From JANOBJ01 sp031411575 (GTDB lineage Bacteria > Pseudomonadota > Gammaproteobacteria > Burkholderiales > Burkholderiaceae_C), in NCBI GenBank assembly GCA_031411575.1, contig JANOBJ010000331.1, positions 1-10,139 of the forward strand: 10,139 nucleotides of DNA. The letters are read 5' to 3'. Positions within the stretch are counted from its first letter, which is position 1, and every line of letters begins with the position of its first letter. Positions 1 to 6,057 of the stretch are shown in pieces. Below the pieces are notes generated by a model. The model was given only the letters and a program-made list of their open reading frames with translations. It did no database searches and was not told where the DNA came from. Both the position numbers and the translations under genes were made by a program.

Positions 1-1
1 G

Positions 2-247
2 GCGCTGGACGAGGCGCTCAAGCCGAACGGCGCGCGTGTCTGCTCGCTGGCGCCGGGCGTGATCGACACCGACATGCAGGTGCAGCTGCGCAGTGCCGAC
101 GCCGCCGCGTTTCCCGACCAGGCCAACTTCACCGGCATGAAAGACAAGGGTTTGCTCAGCGCGCCCGACGATGCCGCCGCCCGGGTGCTGGCGTGGCTGC
201 AGCGCCCCGACTTCGGCGCCAACCCGGTCGCCGACGTGCGCGACTGA
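2..247 (+). CDS. Short-chain dehydrogenase/reductase, C-terminal part (5' end outside window)
   Basis: The reading frame is open from base 2 to a TGA at 245-247 and gives the last 81 residues of a protein whose start lies left of the window. The piece contains SLAPGVIDTDMQ, the typical post-catalytic PG(x)3T(D/E)M loop of classical short-chain dehydrogenases, which closes over the nicotinamide of NAD(P)H. After it comes the usual end of the fold: a helix with a KGLLSAPDDAAARVLAWL segment. The Rossmann glycine motif and the catalytic Ser-Tyr-Lys lie upstream and cannot be seen, so the substrate cannot be judged. The family reduces or oxidises alcohols and ketones with NAD(P)H in the cytoplasm. 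The internal ATG at 74 is not a real start because homology-like sequence continues upstream of it. The gene converges on the PPK2 gene with 25 bp between the stops. Confidence 0.85.
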   Translation, partial: ALDEALKPNGARVCSLAPGVIDTDMQVQLRSADAAAFPDQANFTGMKDKGLLSAPDDAAARVLAWLQRPDFGANPVADVRD

Positions 248-272
248 GCCGTCGCGCTACGCAAACCCGTGG

Positions 273-1190
273 TCAGTACACCTCGGGAACCAGGATCTCC
301 TGCGGCACCGGCCGGCGCACATAGTCGTCGCGGCGCACGCGCTCGGGCAGAGCAATGGGCGGATGCTCGGTCTCGTGGTAGGCCATCTGCTGCAACAGGT
401 GGTGGATGCAGTTCAGCCGCGCCTTCTTCTTGTCCACCGCCTGCACCACCCACCACGGCGCCTCGGGGATGTGGGTGCGCTCCAGCATGATTTCCTTGGC
501 GCGGGTGTAGTCCTCCCAGCGGCGGCGCGACTCCAGGTCCATCGGGCTCAGCTTCCACTGCTTGAGCGGGTCATGGATGCGGCCCAGAAAGCGCAGGTGC
601 TGCTCTTCGTCTGAAATCGAGAACCAGTACTTGATGAGCTGCACGCCCGAGCGCACCAGCATCTTCTCGAACTCGGGCACGGTGCGAAAGAACTCCTCGT
701 ATTGCTCATCGGTGCAAAAGCCCATCACCCGCTCGACGCCCGCGCGGTTGTACCAGCTGCGGTCAAACAGCACCATCTCGCCGGCCGCCGGCAGGTGCGA
801 CACATAGCGCTGAAAGTACCACTGCGTGCGTTCCCGGTCGTTCGGCGCGGGCAGCGCGGCCACCCGGCAGACGCGCGGGTTCAGGCGCTGCGTGATGCGC
901 TTGATGACACCGCCCTTGCCCGCGGCGTCGCGGCCCTCGAAGATGATGACCACCTTGTGGCCGGTGTTCACCACCCAATCCTGCAGCTTCACCAGCTCAC
1001 CCTGCAGGCGGAACAGTTCGCGGAAATACGCCTGCCGCTCGGCCTTGCCCGCCGTATCATCTTTAGGCGACAGCGCGGCGACGGGTTCTTGCGCCAGGCG
1101 GTCGTCCAGCTCCATCTCCAGTTCTTCGTCGTAACTGTCAATCAGATCACGGCGGATGCGGTGCATCAGTTGGTCATCGGTGGCGTTCAC
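273..1190 (-). CDS. ppk2: Polyphosphate kinase 2 family protein (PPK2)
   Basis: A 305-residue PPK2-family enzyme, the usual length for a single-domain member. These cytoplasmic P-loop kinases use inorganic polyphosphate to phosphorylate nucleotides (mainly NDP to NTP in class I, NMP to NDP in class II), or run the reverse reaction. The Walker A loop FEGRDAAGKGG covers residues 84-94. The Walker B region LFDRSWYNRAGVE at 141-153 carries the family Asp-Arg and the start of the lid, and KYWFSISDEEQ plus RRRWEDYTRA follow. The N-terminal 45 residues are acidic. I chose the GTG at 1190 because GGGAG lies 6 nt upstream; an in-frame ATG at 1166 has no comparable site. The class (I, II or III) cannot be settled by eye; class I is my guess. 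The gene lies 90 bp downstream of usp on the same strand, so co-transcription is possible. Confidence 0.95.
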   Translation of the reverse strand: MNATDDQLMHRIRRDLIDSYDEELEMELDDRLAQEPVAALSPKDDTAGKAERQAYFRELFRLQGELVKLQDWVVNTGHKVVIIFEGRDAAGKGGVIKRITQRLNPRVCRVAALPAPNDRERTQWYFQRYVSHLPAAGEMVLFDRSWYNRAGVERVMGFCTDEQYEEFFRTVPEFEKMLVRSGVQLIKYWFSISDEEQHLRFLGRIHDPLKQWKLSPMDLESRRRWEDYTRAKEIMLERTHIPEAPWWVVQAVDKKKARLNCIHHLLQQMAYHETEHPPIALPERVRRDDYVRRPVPQEILVPEVY

Positions 1191-1196
1191 GGTCGG

Positions 1197-1201
1197 CTCC
1201 C
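1197..1201 (-). promoter_or_regulatory. Ribosome binding site of ppk2 (decides GTG start)
   Basis: On the minus strand GGGAG sits 6 nt before the GTG at 1190-1188. It supports this non-ATG start over the ATG 24 nt downstream. Confidence 0.6.
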
Positions 1202-1280
1202 GGGGTGAAAAGTGGGCAAACTTTCAGCGTACCGCCGCTGTATGGCAGTTTGATGAATGTGCCCCCGCCCTGCGCACGCG

Positions 1281-1718
1281 TCAGTCGCGCACCACCAGCA
1301 CCGGCACATGCGCCTGCGACACCACCCGCTGGGTGACGCTGCCCAGGATGAGCTTTTCCAGACCGCGGCGGCCGTGCGAACCCATCACGATCAGGTCGGC
1401 GCCACTGTTGGCGGCCGTCTGCAGGATGCCCTTGGCGATCACATGCCCCTCGACCACGGCGGTGGCCACGTTGACCCCGGCTTTTGACAGTGCTTCCTGC
1501 GCCGCGTGCAGTGCGGTGTTGGCCTCGGATGTGGCAGCGCTGATGTACTGCGACTGGCCATAGGCAAAATCCGACCCCACGCCCGTGAACGGGTAGGGAT
1601 CGATCACATAGATGGCGGTGACGCGGCTGCCAAAGGCCTTGGCCAGGCCGGCTGCCTTCTCGGTGGCGAGCTGAGCGCTGGATGACCCGTCCACGGGAAG
1701 CAAGATGTGCTGGAACAT
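1281..1718 (-). CDS. Universal stress protein (UspA family)
   Basis: A 145-residue single-domain universal stress protein, standard for the family. It begins MFQHILLPVDGSSSA, with the first strand and the Asp that contacts nucleotide at residue 10. It ends with the ATP-binding signature G-x2-G-x9-G-S (Gly113, Gly116, Gly126-Ser127) and the dimer strand VPVLVVRD. This places it among the ATP-binding members. Such proteins accumulate in the cytoplasm under starvation, oxygen limitation or other stress and bind ATP; a precise biochemical role is rarely known. The open frame extends 59 codons further upstream, but the start at 1718 has AGGAG 8 nt before it and matches the family's N-terminus exactly. 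An FNR/Anr-like dyad lies about 80 bp upstream of the start, suggesting induction at low oxygen. The ppk2 gene follows on the same strand after 90 bp. Confidence 0.95.
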   Translation of the reverse strand: MFQHILLPVDGSSSAQLATEKAAGLAKAFGSRVTAIYVIDPYPFTGVGSDFAYGQSQYISAATSEANTALHAAQEALSKAGVNVATAVVEGHVIAKGILQTAANSGADLIVMGSHGRRGLEKLILGSVTQRVVSQAHVPVLVVRD

Positions 1719-1726
1719 GGTGATGG

Positions 1727-1731
1727 CTCCT
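1727..1731 (-). promoter_or_regulatory. Ribosome binding site of the universal stress protein gene
   Basis: AGGAG on the minus strand, 8 nt upstream of the ATG at 1718. It argues against the 59-codon longer open frame that begins at 1895, which would also overlap the end of the dioxygenase gene. Confidence 0.75.
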
Positions 1732-1763
1732 GAAAAACTGCTGTGTGGCTGTGCAGTTTGGCC

Positions 1764-1769
1764 AGTTTG
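1764..1769 (-). promoter_or_regulatory. Possible -10 element of the usp promoter
   Basis: CAAACT on the minus strand matches TATAAT at only 3 of 6 positions. Its centre lies 32 bp from the centre of the FNR-like dyad at 1792-1805, which is the spacing of a class II FNR promoter (activator centred at -41.5). This would put the start of transcription near 1757. Weak -10 elements are common at activated promoters, so the spacing is the main support. Confidence 0.3.
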
Positions 1770-1791
1770 CGGCGCCAATGCCAACAAGACC

Positions 1792-1805
1792 TTGACGTCA
1801 GTCAA
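1792..1805 (-). promoter_or_regulatory. FNR/Anr-like operator upstream of usp
   Basis: TTGAC-GTCA-GTCAA is a perfect pair of inverted 5-bp half-sites with a 4-bp spacer. It has the geometry of the FNR/Anr/Dnr consensus TTGAT-N4-ATCAA with one symmetric substitution in each half. It lies in the 148-bp non-coding gap between the dioxygenase stop and the usp start, centred about 80 bp upstream of the usp ATG. The half-site TTGAC also occurs in Crp-family nitric oxide regulators (Dnr/Nnr type), so which protein binds is open. Confidence 0.5.
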
Positions 1806-1866
1806 GCTATTGCCAAAAACCCCGGGTTGCCGACAGGCGCGCGCTCGCCCGTCCGCGGTCGCTCGG

Positions 1867-2607
1867 TCAGTGGTCGCCCTGAAAGCCACCGGCACGCGCG
1901 GTCAGTACCAGCGTGTCGCGGTGGCCGGCTCCGGCCACGGGCTGAACTGGCGTGGACTCGTGGATCACCCGTTCATCGTCCAGCAGCAGCAGCGACCACG
2001 GCTGGGTCAGCGTGAAGCGCTGGCCGCTCGGCCCGGCGGCCTCGAACACCCGGGTTTCGCCGCCCTTGATGCCAACACGGTCCACCAGGAAAACCGCCAC
2101 CAGGTCCACACCGTCGCGGTGCGCGCCTTCGGGCGTGGGTCGGCCAATGCCGTCTGTGGTGTCGATGCGAAACTGGTGCGCTTCCACGTACCAGGGCTGG
2201 GCGCCCTTGAGCGCGCTGCACAGCGCGCCAAACGCCACCAGCAGCTGGCGCCAGGCCGGTTGCGCCACGGTGGGCGCGGCCATCGGTTCAAACCAGCGCT
2301 GCATGCCGCCGTGCAGGGCGTTGTATTCCACCGGCTGCCAGTGGGCGCGGTGCGGCACGGCCGCCACGCTGCCGCCGTCCACCACAAAGCAGGCGTGACG
2401 CCGGCGACGGTAGCGGCCGCCATCTTTCAGGTGCGCGTCGGGCGGCAGGTCATCCCAGCTCGGGCGCAGCGTGGCCAGGCTGGTCAGCGCGCAGCCCGAC
2501 CACTCGCTCACGCCCCCGGGGCTGAGCACGGCGTAGCCGCGCTCGCGCAGGGTGGGCACCACTTGCGCGGCGGGCGCAAACGACGGGGACAACAGGTCAG
2601 CAGGCAT
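1867..2607 (-). CDS. 2-oxoglutarate/Fe(II)-dependent dioxygenase family protein (PF10014 type)
   Basis: A 246-residue protein of the family that includes the free amino acid hydroxylases related to isoleucine dioxygenase (2OG-Fe_Oxy_2, PF10014). The family couples oxidative decarboxylation of 2-oxoglutarate to hydroxylation of a small substrate in the cytoplasm. The family's RYRRRRHACFVVD segment is at residues 65-77. The motif PTPEGAHRDGVDLV holds the iron ligands His163 and Asp165. VGIKGGETRVF is at 178-188, the distal iron ligand is His216 in DERVIHEST, and Arg230 in HRDTLVLTA is the expected 2-oxoglutarate carboxylate binder. All cofactor residues are therefore present. The ATG at 2607 has only a poor Shine-Dalgarno. 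The gene stands 107 bp downstream of the enoyl-reductase-like gene on the same strand. Nothing nearby names its substrate; an amino acid is the reasonable default. Confidence 0.85.
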   Translation of the reverse strand: MPADLLSPSFAPAAQVVPTLRERGYAVLSPGGVSEWSGCALTSLATLRPSWDDLPPDAHLKDGGRYRRRRHACFVVDGGSVAAVPHRAHWQPVEYNALHGGMQRWFEPMAAPTVAQPAWRQLLVAFGALCSALKGAQPWYVEAHQFRIDTTDGIGRPTPEGAHRDGVDLVAVFLVDRVGIKGGETRVFEAAGPSGQRFTLTQPWSLLLLDDERVIHESTPVQPVAGAGHRDTLVLTARAGGFQGDH

Positions 2608-2714
2608 GGGCAGGACCCGCGTGCAGTTTTTCGCCTGCGAACGGGTGAGAGCAGTGTCAACAGCCGCAAGCTTACCCGCCCGCGAAGGCCCGCCCGACGC
2701 CGGGGGATCGTCGT

Positions 2715-3920
2715 TCAGGGCTCGACCGTCATGCCGGCGGCGCGCAGGCGCCGCGCCAGCACCGCCCCCAGCCCGCTGGCCGGCGTGAGCACGCCACCCT
2801 GCGCCGCACCGCCCGGCAGATCGGTGGCATCCAGCGCGAGTGCCAGCGCCGCTTCACAGACCATCGTGGTGGTGGCGCGGTTGCCGGGATCGCCCTGGTC
2901 GGCGATACGGCCCCGCACCACCTGGCCGCTGGCGCTGTGCCCCACCAGCTCGCAGCGAAACGAGCCGCGGTCCATGCTGGACTCCGACGGCCCGGCGCCC
3001 GGCGCCGGCGCAAAACGCCCGGCCAGCGCGCGCAGCGGGCCGAACTGCATCGCTGCCTGGCCCGCGCCCATGCCGAAACTCATGCCGGCGGCCGTCAGCG
3101 CCGCGACCGGGCCGGCGCCAAAGCGCAGGTATTCCTGGTAGTGAAAATCGCTCCCATAGCCGAGCAGGGCCGCGCTGCGGCGCACCACGCGGGTATTGAC
3201 AGGCCCCATGAAAAACGGCCCGACCCAGGCATTGAAATCGCTGTCGCGCTGCGGCGCGATCGGGTCGGCATGGCGCGCCACGCGGCGCGGGCGCTGGCCG
3301 ACCGGGTTCAGCAGGAAAGGATCGGCCAGCGCCTTCGATTGGCCCGAATCCAGCATGTTGAATGCGGACGCCAGCGTGCCGCCGTTGACGCCCCCGCGCA
3401 GCGAAAAACAGGCTTTCACGCTGATGCAAGGTTCGCCAAACTGCTGCTGCATGGCTTGCGTGACCAGCCAGGCACCGAGATCGGAGGGAACTGAGTCGAA
3501 GCCGCAGCAAGGAATGATGCGGGTGCCGTCCGCCGCGGCCTGCGTGTGGTGGCGGTCAATCAACTCGCGTACCCAGGGCGTTTCGCCGGTGATGTCCACG
3601 TAATGCGTGCGATGGCGCATGCAGGCCGCCACCAGCTCGCTGCCATACAGGGCAAACGGCCCGGCCGTGCTGAGCACCACCCGGGTGCTGGCCGCCAGCG
3701 CATCGAGCGCCGCCACATCCTGCGCATCGGCCACCTGAATGCCCGCTTGCGCCGCGCCAGGTCCGGCAGCCGCGCGCACGGCCTCCAGCCGGGCCGCGCT
3801 CCTTCCGGCCAGCGACCAGCGCAGGCTCTGGGCATGCGCGGCGAAGTAGTCCACCGTCTGCCGGCCGACAAAGCCGGTGGCGCCATACAGCGCCACGTCG
3901 AATTCGCGTTTCTTGCCCAT
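2715..3920 (-). CDS. Saccharopine dehydrogenase-like / trans-acting enoyl reductase family protein
   Basis: A 401-residue NAD(P)-binding protein of the SCCPDH / mycobacterial trans-acting enoyl reductase (Rv2953-like) family, at the usual length. The N-terminal Rossmann motif GATGFVG is at residues 13-19. LAGRSAARLE follows at the NADP-ribose position, then STAGPF at 84-89, YVDITGE at 107-113 and the family signature CCGFDSVPSDLG at 138-149. The C-terminal half is a variable substrate domain with Ala/Gly-rich stretches. Characterised members reduce a double bond during polyketide-derived lipid synthesis, but no polyketide synthase is visible here, so the substrate is unknown. I chose the ATG at 3920; the frame also opens with a TTG at 3929, and neither has a good Shine-Dalgarno. 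The upstream DNA is unusually AT-rich. The dioxygenase gene follows after 107 bp and may be co-transcribed. Confidence 0.85.
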   Translation of the reverse strand: MGKKREFDVALYGATGFVGRQTVDYFAAHAQSLRWSLAGRSAARLEAVRAAAGPGAAQAGIQVADAQDVAALDALAASTRVVLSTAGPFALYGSELVAACMRHRTHYVDITGETPWVRELIDRHHTQAAADGTRIIPCCGFDSVPSDLGAWLVTQAMQQQFGEPCISVKACFSLRGGVNGGTLASAFNMLDSGQSKALADPFLLNPVGQRPRRVARHADPIAPQRDSDFNAWVGPFFMGPVNTRVVRRSAALLGYGSDFHYQEYLRFGAGPVAALTAAGMSFGMGAGQAAMQFGPLRALAGRFAPAPGAGPSESSMDRGSFRCELVGHSASGQVVRGRIADQGDPGNRATTTMVCEAALALALDATDLPGGAAQGGVLTPASGLGAVLARRLRAAGMTVEP

Positions 3921-3931
3921 GGTATTCAATA

Positions 3932-3946
3932 CTATTATTTTAATAG
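3932..3946. repeat. AT-rich perfect inverted repeat (mini-palindrome)
   Basis: CTATTA-TTT-TAATAG is a perfect 6-bp stem with a 3-bp loop, made only of A/T apart from the terminal C and G, in DNA that is otherwise very GC-rich. It lies 12 bp upstream of the enoyl-reductase-like ATG. The right arm with its next base (TTAATAGC) recurs inside ndh at 9641-9648. It resembles the AT-rich arms of short intergenic repeats I remember from Comamonadaceae genomes, but this is recall and not a search. Alternatively it is simply the AT-rich promoter core of the minus-strand gene. Confidence 0.45.
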
Positions 3947-4130
3947 CAAACTATGACCAGCCGATGAGGACCTTTGGCACTTTTTACTCATATTTGAGGG
4001 CCCAGGGATGCTGCAACACGCCGCTGCCGGATTCAAGCACAGAAGCGCCCGGCGCGGGCCCTCCGCCCGTCAACCGGCAAACGGATCTTGCGGATCGCTG
4101 GCCCGGTTGCCCCCGCTGTCGCCTGGGGTA

Positions 4131-4159
4131 CGGACAAACCGGCGCCACACGCCTACCAT
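4131..4159 (+). promoter_or_regulatory. Possible sigma-70 promoter of the medium-chain reductase gene
   Basis: CGGACA (4131-4136, 4 of 6 to TTGACA) and TACCAT (4154-4159, 4 of 6 to TATAAT) are separated by exactly 17 bp. They would start transcription near 4166, about 60 nt upstream of the ATG at 4227. Confidence 0.35.
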
Positions 4160-4215
4160 TCGGCCTCCGCGGGTACACCCTGCGATGAACGCCCCAAAAC
4201 CCCGACCCTTGAACC

Positions 4216-4220
4216 AGGAG
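4216..4220 (+). promoter_or_regulatory. Ribosome binding site of the medium-chain reductase gene
   Basis: AGGAG with 6 nt to the ATG at 4227. It decides this start over in-frame upstream candidates at 4185 (ATG) and 4008, which lack such a site. Confidence 0.75.
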
Positions 4221-4226
4221 ACTTCC

Positions 4227-5264
4227 ATGACCACCCTCGCCCAACTCAGCAACCACCAGATTCGCCTGGCGGCCCGTCCGGTCGGCCTGCCGACGCGTGC
4301 CAACTGGCAGTCCACCACCGAGCCGGTGGCAGAACCCGCCGAGGGCGGCGTGCTGGTCAAGACGCTGGCGCTCTCGCTCGACCCGGCGATGCGCGGCTGG
4401 ATGAACGAAGGCAAGAGCTACATCCCGCCAGTGGGCATTGGCGAGGTGATGCGCGCGGGCGGCATCGGCGTGGTGATCGCGTCCAAAAACCCGCAGTTCG
4501 CGGTCGGCGACCCCGTGTCGGTGGGCCTGGGCGTGCAGGAATACCTGCTGGTGCCGCAAGACCAGATCAAGCGCAGCGGGCTGGTGAAGATTGACCTGCG
4601 CGCCGGCAGTCTGACGCAGTGGCTCAATGTGCTCGGCATGCCCGGCATGACCGGCTACTTCGGGCTGATGGATGTCGGCCAGCCGCAGGCCGGCGAAACC
4701 CTGGTGGTGTCGGGCGCGGCCGGCGCGGTGGGCCAGACGGTCGGGCAGATGGCCAAGATCAAGGGCTGCCGCGTGGTGGGCATTGCCGGCGGCGCGGCCA
4801 AGTGCGAGTGGGTGGTGAAAGAGCTGGGTTTTGACGCCTGCATCGACTACAAGGCCGGCAATGTGAAGGCCGGCTTGAAGGAACACTGCCCGAAGGGCGT
4901 GGACATCTACTTTGACAACGTGGGCGGCGATATCCTGGACGATGTGCTGACCCGCATCAACCGCAAGGCGCGCATCATCATCTGCGGCGCCATCAGCCAG
5001 TACAACAACACCACGCCGGTGCAGGGACCCAAGAACTACCTGAGCCTCCTGGTGAACCGCGCGCGGATGGAAGGGATCGTGGTGTTCGACTACGCCGACC
5101 GCTACCACCTGGCGATTGCCGAGATGGCGGGCTACCTGAAGGACGGCCGCATGAAGAGCAAGGAAGACATCGTGGAAGGCCTGGAGAACTTCCCCGAGGC
5201 GCTGATCAAGCTCTTCAGCGGCGAGAACTTCGGCAAGCTGGTGCTCAAGGTGGCAGAAGCCTGA
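4227..5264 (+). CDS. NADP-dependent medium-chain oxidoreductase (CurA / PTGR1-like, zinc-independent)
   Basis: A 345-residue member of the zinc-independent medium-chain dehydrogenase/reductase branch that includes E. coli CurA (YncB), plant double-bond reductases and mammalian prostaglandin reductase 1. These cytoplasmic enzymes reduce the C=C bond of alpha,beta-unsaturated carbonyls with NADPH and often serve in detoxification. The N-terminal domain has LALSLDPAMRGWM at residues 47-59. The nucleotide-binding domain carries LNVLGMPGMTGYFGL at 133-147, the glycine loop SGAAGAVGQ at 162-170 and YFDNVGGDILD at 228-238. The Cys/His zinc ligands of alcohol dehydrogenases are absent, as expected for this branch. 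The start at 4227 is fixed by AGGAG 6 nt upstream and by length. The stop converges on the secreted-protein gene with 63 bp between. The physiological substrate cannot be read from context. Confidence 0.92.
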   Translation: MTTLAQLSNHQIRLAARPVGLPTRANWQSTTEPVAEPAEGGVLVKTLALSLDPAMRGWMNEGKSYIPPVGIGEVMRAGGIGVVIASKNPQFAVGDPVSVGLGVQEYLLVPQDQIKRSGLVKIDLRAGSLTQWLNVLGMPGMTGYFGLMDVGQPQAGETLVVSGAAGAVGQTVGQMAKIKGCRVVGIAGGAAKCEWVVKELGFDACIDYKAGNVKAGLKEHCPKGVDIYFDNVGGDILDDVLTRINRKARIIICGAISQYNNTTPVQGPKNYLSLLVNRARMEGIVVFDYADRYHLAIAEMAGYLKDGRMKSKEDIVEGLENFPEALIKLFSGENFGKLVLKVAEA

Positions 5265-5294
5265 GCCTGAGCCTCACGGACTGGCCCGGAGGCA

Positions 5295-5316
5295 ATGCGC
5301 CGTCCGCGCGGCGCAT
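5295..5316. terminator. Perfect inverted repeat between convergent genes, possible bidirectional terminator
   Basis: ATGCGCCG (5295-5302) and CGGCGCAT (5309-5316) form a perfect 8-bp GC-rich stem with a 6-nt loop. It sits 30 bp past the reductase stop and 11 bp past the secreted-protein stop on the other strand. There is no T-run on either side, so it is not a textbook intrinsic terminator. The position between two converging stops is what suggests termination or 3'-end protection for both transcripts. Confidence 0.45.
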
Positions 5317-5327
5317 CAACGGATGCA

Positions 5328-5759
5328 TCAATCGTCGTGCTTCTTGCCCTTGCCGTGGCCTTTGCCATGGCGGCGGTCGCCGTCATCATCGTAGCGGTCG
5401 TGCTTCTTGTAGTGGCCCTTGCTGTCCACGTTCACGAAGTAAACCGGCTGGCCGCACGCGTTGTACTTGTAGCAATGCTTGCCCCATTTTTTCTGGTGGC
5501 CCGGCGGCACGTACAGGTAGACGGGCTGCTGCTGCACCACCACCGGCTGCTGCGTGATGATGATCGGACGCGGGTAAATCACCGGCGGCGGCGGCGCATT
5601 GCCAATATCGATACGGCCGTACACGCCGGGCGAGATCACGCCGCCCACGGTCGCGTTCACGTAGGGTTGCTGCGCCTGCGCGGCGCCGGCTGCGGCCAGC
5701 GCCAGGGCGGCGAAGCCGATCAGTTGTCGGATTGAATTTTTCATGGTGGTTGGTTTCAT
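5328..5759 (-). CDS. Small secreted protein with Pro/Gln-rich centre and His/Lys/Asp-rich tail, function unknown
   Basis: A 143-residue exported protein. A cleavable signal peptide is clear: a basic N-region with MKNSIRQ, a hydrophobic Ala/Leu core, and probable signal peptidase I cleavage after AAQA at residue 29. The mature protein has a short beta-like segment (YVNATVGGVISPGVYGRIDIG). A Pro/Gln/Val stretch at 56-80 follows, then YLYVPPGHQKKWGKHC(x)5CGQPVYFV with two cysteines (96 and 102) that could pair in the periplasm. The tail after residue 114 is almost entirely His, Lys, Arg, Asp and Gly, which could bind metal, anionic polymers or membranes. I recall similar unnamed proteins with the VPPGH..W..HC..Y.ACG core in Comamonadaceae; no function is known to me. 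The ATG at 5744 is an alternative start; neither has a strong Shine-Dalgarno. Confidence 0.8.
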   Translation of the reverse strand: MKPTTMKNSIRQLIGFAALALAAAGAAQAQQPYVNATVGGVISPGVYGRIDIGNAPPPPVIYPRPIIITQQPVVVQQQPVYLYVPPGHQKKWGKHCYKYNACGQPVYFVNVDSKGHYKKHDRYDDDGDRRHGKGHGKGKKHDD

Positions 5760-6057
5760 AAGTCTTTAGACGGTACTTCCCTTAACGTTCGAGCGGCCAA
5801 TCGGGCCAAACAAGCTTTATCTGAGTACTTTCGTGGGTGCTTTGTTCCACTTTTCGTACCACGCGTTGCCTGGGTCTGATCGGTTGCCAGTGCTGTTTGT
5901 ACCGCCCGCGGCCGCCAAACCCGTAGAACCTTGTGACAAATGTAAGTGCGCGTTTCGCCATCACGGCCCGCGGACCGCGCCGCAACAGTCTTCACGCAGC
6001 GTTTGCAAAACGCCGTGGCACCGCCACCACACGTCACTTCCTGCGTCACATCAGGCG
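5760..6057. other. Intergenic region, 298 bp, no convincing gene
   Basis: This gap lies between the cupin stop and the secreted-protein start, both on the minus strand, and is less GC-rich than its surroundings. It presumably holds the secreted-protein promoter and its leader. A 97-codon minus-strand frame spans it but lacks family resemblance and a ribosome site. Visible structures are GCGTTT-GCA-AAACGC at 5999-6013, a perfect 6-bp stem 45 bp past the cupin stop without a T-run, and two copies of an ACTTT(T)CGT motif 22 bp apart (5827-5834 and 5849-5857), which could be regulator half-sites. I cannot place a convincing -35/-10 pair. Confidence 0.5.

Larger units (their letters stand above)
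3921..4226. other. Divergent intergenic region, 306 bp
   Basis: This is the non-coding gap between the enoyl-reductase-like gene (-) and the medium-chain reductase gene (+). The left 80 bp are AT-rich and hold a perfect mini-palindrome at 3932-3946 and several -10-like hexamers for the minus strand. The right part is GC-rich and holds a plausible sigma-70 promoter (4131-4159) and a strong ribosome binding site. The plus-strand reading frame of the reductase stays open back to 4008. The extra 73 codons it would add do not look like family sequence, so I treat that part as untranslated. Confidence 0.6.

Noticed and set aside
1806..1866. Intrinsic terminator after the dioxygenase gene (AACCCGGGGTTTTT on the minus strand)
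   Set aside because: The T-run is preceded by a continuous palindrome with no loop, so it cannot form a terminator hairpin.
1705..3141. A long plus-strand open frame (478 codons) opposite the dioxygenase and enoyl-reductase-like genes
   Set aside because: It is antisense to two recognised protein families, is rich in Arg, Pro and Ala as expected of GC-rich shadow frames, and has no domain resemblance or ribosome site.
3984..5108. Minus-strand open frame of 374 codons opposite the medium-chain reductase
   Set aside because: It mirrors the real plus-strand gene, is His/Ala/Arg-rich without motifs, and the sense frame is a complete recognisable enzyme.
5929..5946. PHO-box or OmpR/RstA-like site (TTGTGACAAATGTAAG region)
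   Set aside because: It matches neither consensus well enough and the half-sites are not symmetric.
5756..6049. Possible 97-residue cysteine-containing small protein on the minus strand
   Set aside because: No ribosome binding site, no family resemblance, and it covers the region that must carry the secreted-protein promoter and leader.
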